Shown here piece after piece: positions 63,384-64,000 of a stretch of 64,000 bases of DNA. The notes below the pieces were generated by a model that saw nothing but the letters and a program-made list of their open reading frames with translations, was not told the DNA's origin and did not search any database. The first letter of the stretch is position 1, and every line of letters begins with the position of its first letter. This DNA is from Mycolicibacterium litorale (GTDB lineage Bacteria; Actinomycetota; Actinomycetes; Mycobacteriales; Mycobacteriaceae), in assembly GCA_002007745.1 (NCBI GenBank), contig CP019882.1:2790001-2854000 (forward strand), given 5' to 3'. The position numbers and the translations under genes are program-made.

Positions 63384-63734
63384 GTGGGCATTTCTGCTGT
63401 GTTCCGGGGCGCGGTCGACGCGGTAAACCGCGGTGCGACCGCGTTGATCACCTCGCCGCGGTGGGGCCGTCTGGTCGGGCTGGGCCTGACCCAGATCAGC
63501 TACGTCGGGCGACGTAGCGGCCGGACGATCCGGCTGCCGGTCGGCTACCGACGGCGCGGCCAGCAGATCGTGATCGGGGTGGCGATGCCCGACGGCAAGA
63601 AATGGTGGCGCAACTTCACCGGCGACGGCGCACCGCTGACGATCCTGCTGGGCGGCACCGAGCGCACCGGCCACGCCGTTGCCACTCGTGACCCGCGCGG
63701 CCGGGTGAGCGTCGTGGTCAGTCTGGCCGACTAG
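63384..63734 (+). CDS. Deazaflavin-dependent nitroreductase family protein
   Basis: A 116-residue split-barrel protein of the DUF385/Ddn type, with the family strands SYVGRRSGRTIRLPVGYRRR and WWRNFTGDGAPLTILLGG. In mycobacteria it uses reduced F420 to reduce quinones or nitro drugs. A GTG at 63384 is used; upstream in-frame starts are possible. The 3' end overlaps the convergent hydrolase by 3 bp. Confidence 0.75.
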   Translation: MGISAVFRGAVDAVNRGATALITSPRWGRLVGLGLTQISYVGRRSGRTIRLPVGYRRRGQQIVIGVAMPDGKKWWRNFTGDGAPLTILLGGTERTGHAVATRDPRGRVSVVVSLAD

Positions 63735-64000
63735 GACAGGTGATCGGTGAACCAGCCCTGCAGCCGAGTCCACGCGTCGGCGGCGGCGGCCGCGTTGTAG
63801 CGCGGTCCGGTGTCGTTGAAGAACGCGTGGTCGGCATCCGGCTCGACGATCAGGTCGTTGACCAGGCCTGCCTGGTCCAGCGCGGCCTTGGCGGCAGGTT
63901 CGGAGGACGTGACGCGCTGGTCGAGCGCGCCGTAGAAGGCCAGGACGGCAGCGCCTTTCGAGCCGGCGAAAGTGGGGCTGTCGGGCAGCGGACCGTAGAA
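63731..64000 (-). CDS. Dienelactone hydrolase family enzyme (5' end outside window)
   Basis: The visible C-terminal 89 residues carry the Asp (YGALDQRV) and the catalytic His (DADHAFFND) of the dienelactone hydrolase triad, then a helix before the stop. The nucleophile Cys or Ser is outside the window. These enzymes hydrolyse dienelactones or related esters. Confidence 0.8.
   Translation of the reverse strand, partial: FYGPLPDSPTFAGSKGAAVLAFYGALDQRVTSSEPAAKAALDQAGLVNDLIVEPDADHAFFNDTGPRYNAAAAADAWTRLQGWFTDHLS

Noticed and set aside
1..64000. Mobile elements, tRNA or rRNA genes
   Set aside because: No transposase, integrase, tRNA-like cloverleaf or rRNA sequence was recognised anywhere in the window.

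Overview
The window is high-GC, densely packed chromosomal DNA from a mycobacterium, most likely a fast-growing environmental species (Mycolicibacterium type). The evidence is an LpqH-family lipoprotein, an L,D-transpeptidase whose length and catalytic numbering match LdtMt1, a cyclopropane mycolic acid synthase, a PepA-like secreted protease, a secreted chorismate mutase, CYP125 and CYP140 orthologues, operators fitting the KstR steroid regulator, and several promoters fitting leaderless transcription. No rRNA, tRNA, insertion sequence, phage or CRISPR was seen. Both ends cut through genes: a PAS/GGDEF protein on the left and a dienelactone hydrolase on the right.

Layout. 1-5 kb: two cyclic-di-GMP type proteins (one with a degenerate signature), YaaA, a methyltransferase and an agmatinase. 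5-11.2 kb: an uncharacterised block on the minus strand, with a TPR protein translationally coupled to a CHAT (caspase-like) protease and a second coupled pair of unknown proteins; this is the best candidate for an undescribed system. 11.2-18.2 kb: exported proteins, an amidase, an alpha/beta hydrolase and a VanX-like dipeptidase. 18.2-24.6 kb: CinA, an acetyltransferase with a GyrA-like N-terminus, a membrane-anchored GH2 enzyme, an EamA-type transporter and a PPOX-fold protein. 24.7-31.2 kb: a DeoR regulator and a four-gene catabolic operon (APC permease, FGGY kinase, GlpA-like oxidoreductase with a [2Fe-2S] domain, second flavoprotein). 31.3-36.4 kb: a HAD phosphatase and KstR-box genes (SDR, DHDPR-like reductase, nitronate monooxygenase-like). 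36.7-40.4 kb: a stress-signalling cassette (SpoIIE phosphatase fused to an anti-sigma kinase domain, STAS protein, ANTAR protein). 40.3-46.4 kb: an MmyB-type regulator with a palindromic operator, CYP125 with a KstR box, YceI, and a FadR-like regulator with its own operator upstream of a fatty acid hydroxylase. 46.4-57.6 kb: cell-envelope and secreted enzymes, ferredoxin, a mycolate-modifying methyltransferase, an F420-type oxidoreductase and a polysaccharide deacetylase. 57.6-64 kb: a threonine synthase-like enzyme, two cytochromes P450, a glycosyltransferase and a deazaflavin-type nitroreductase.

Nine sites carry what looks like one missing G or C in a short G/C run. They break ten reading frames, including cyp125, lpqH, the deoR regulator and the GlpA-like gene. 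Similar lesions in unrelated and mostly ordinary genes point to sequencing or assembly error rather than gene decay. Those genes are listed as frameshifted, with the coordinates of the restored gene.
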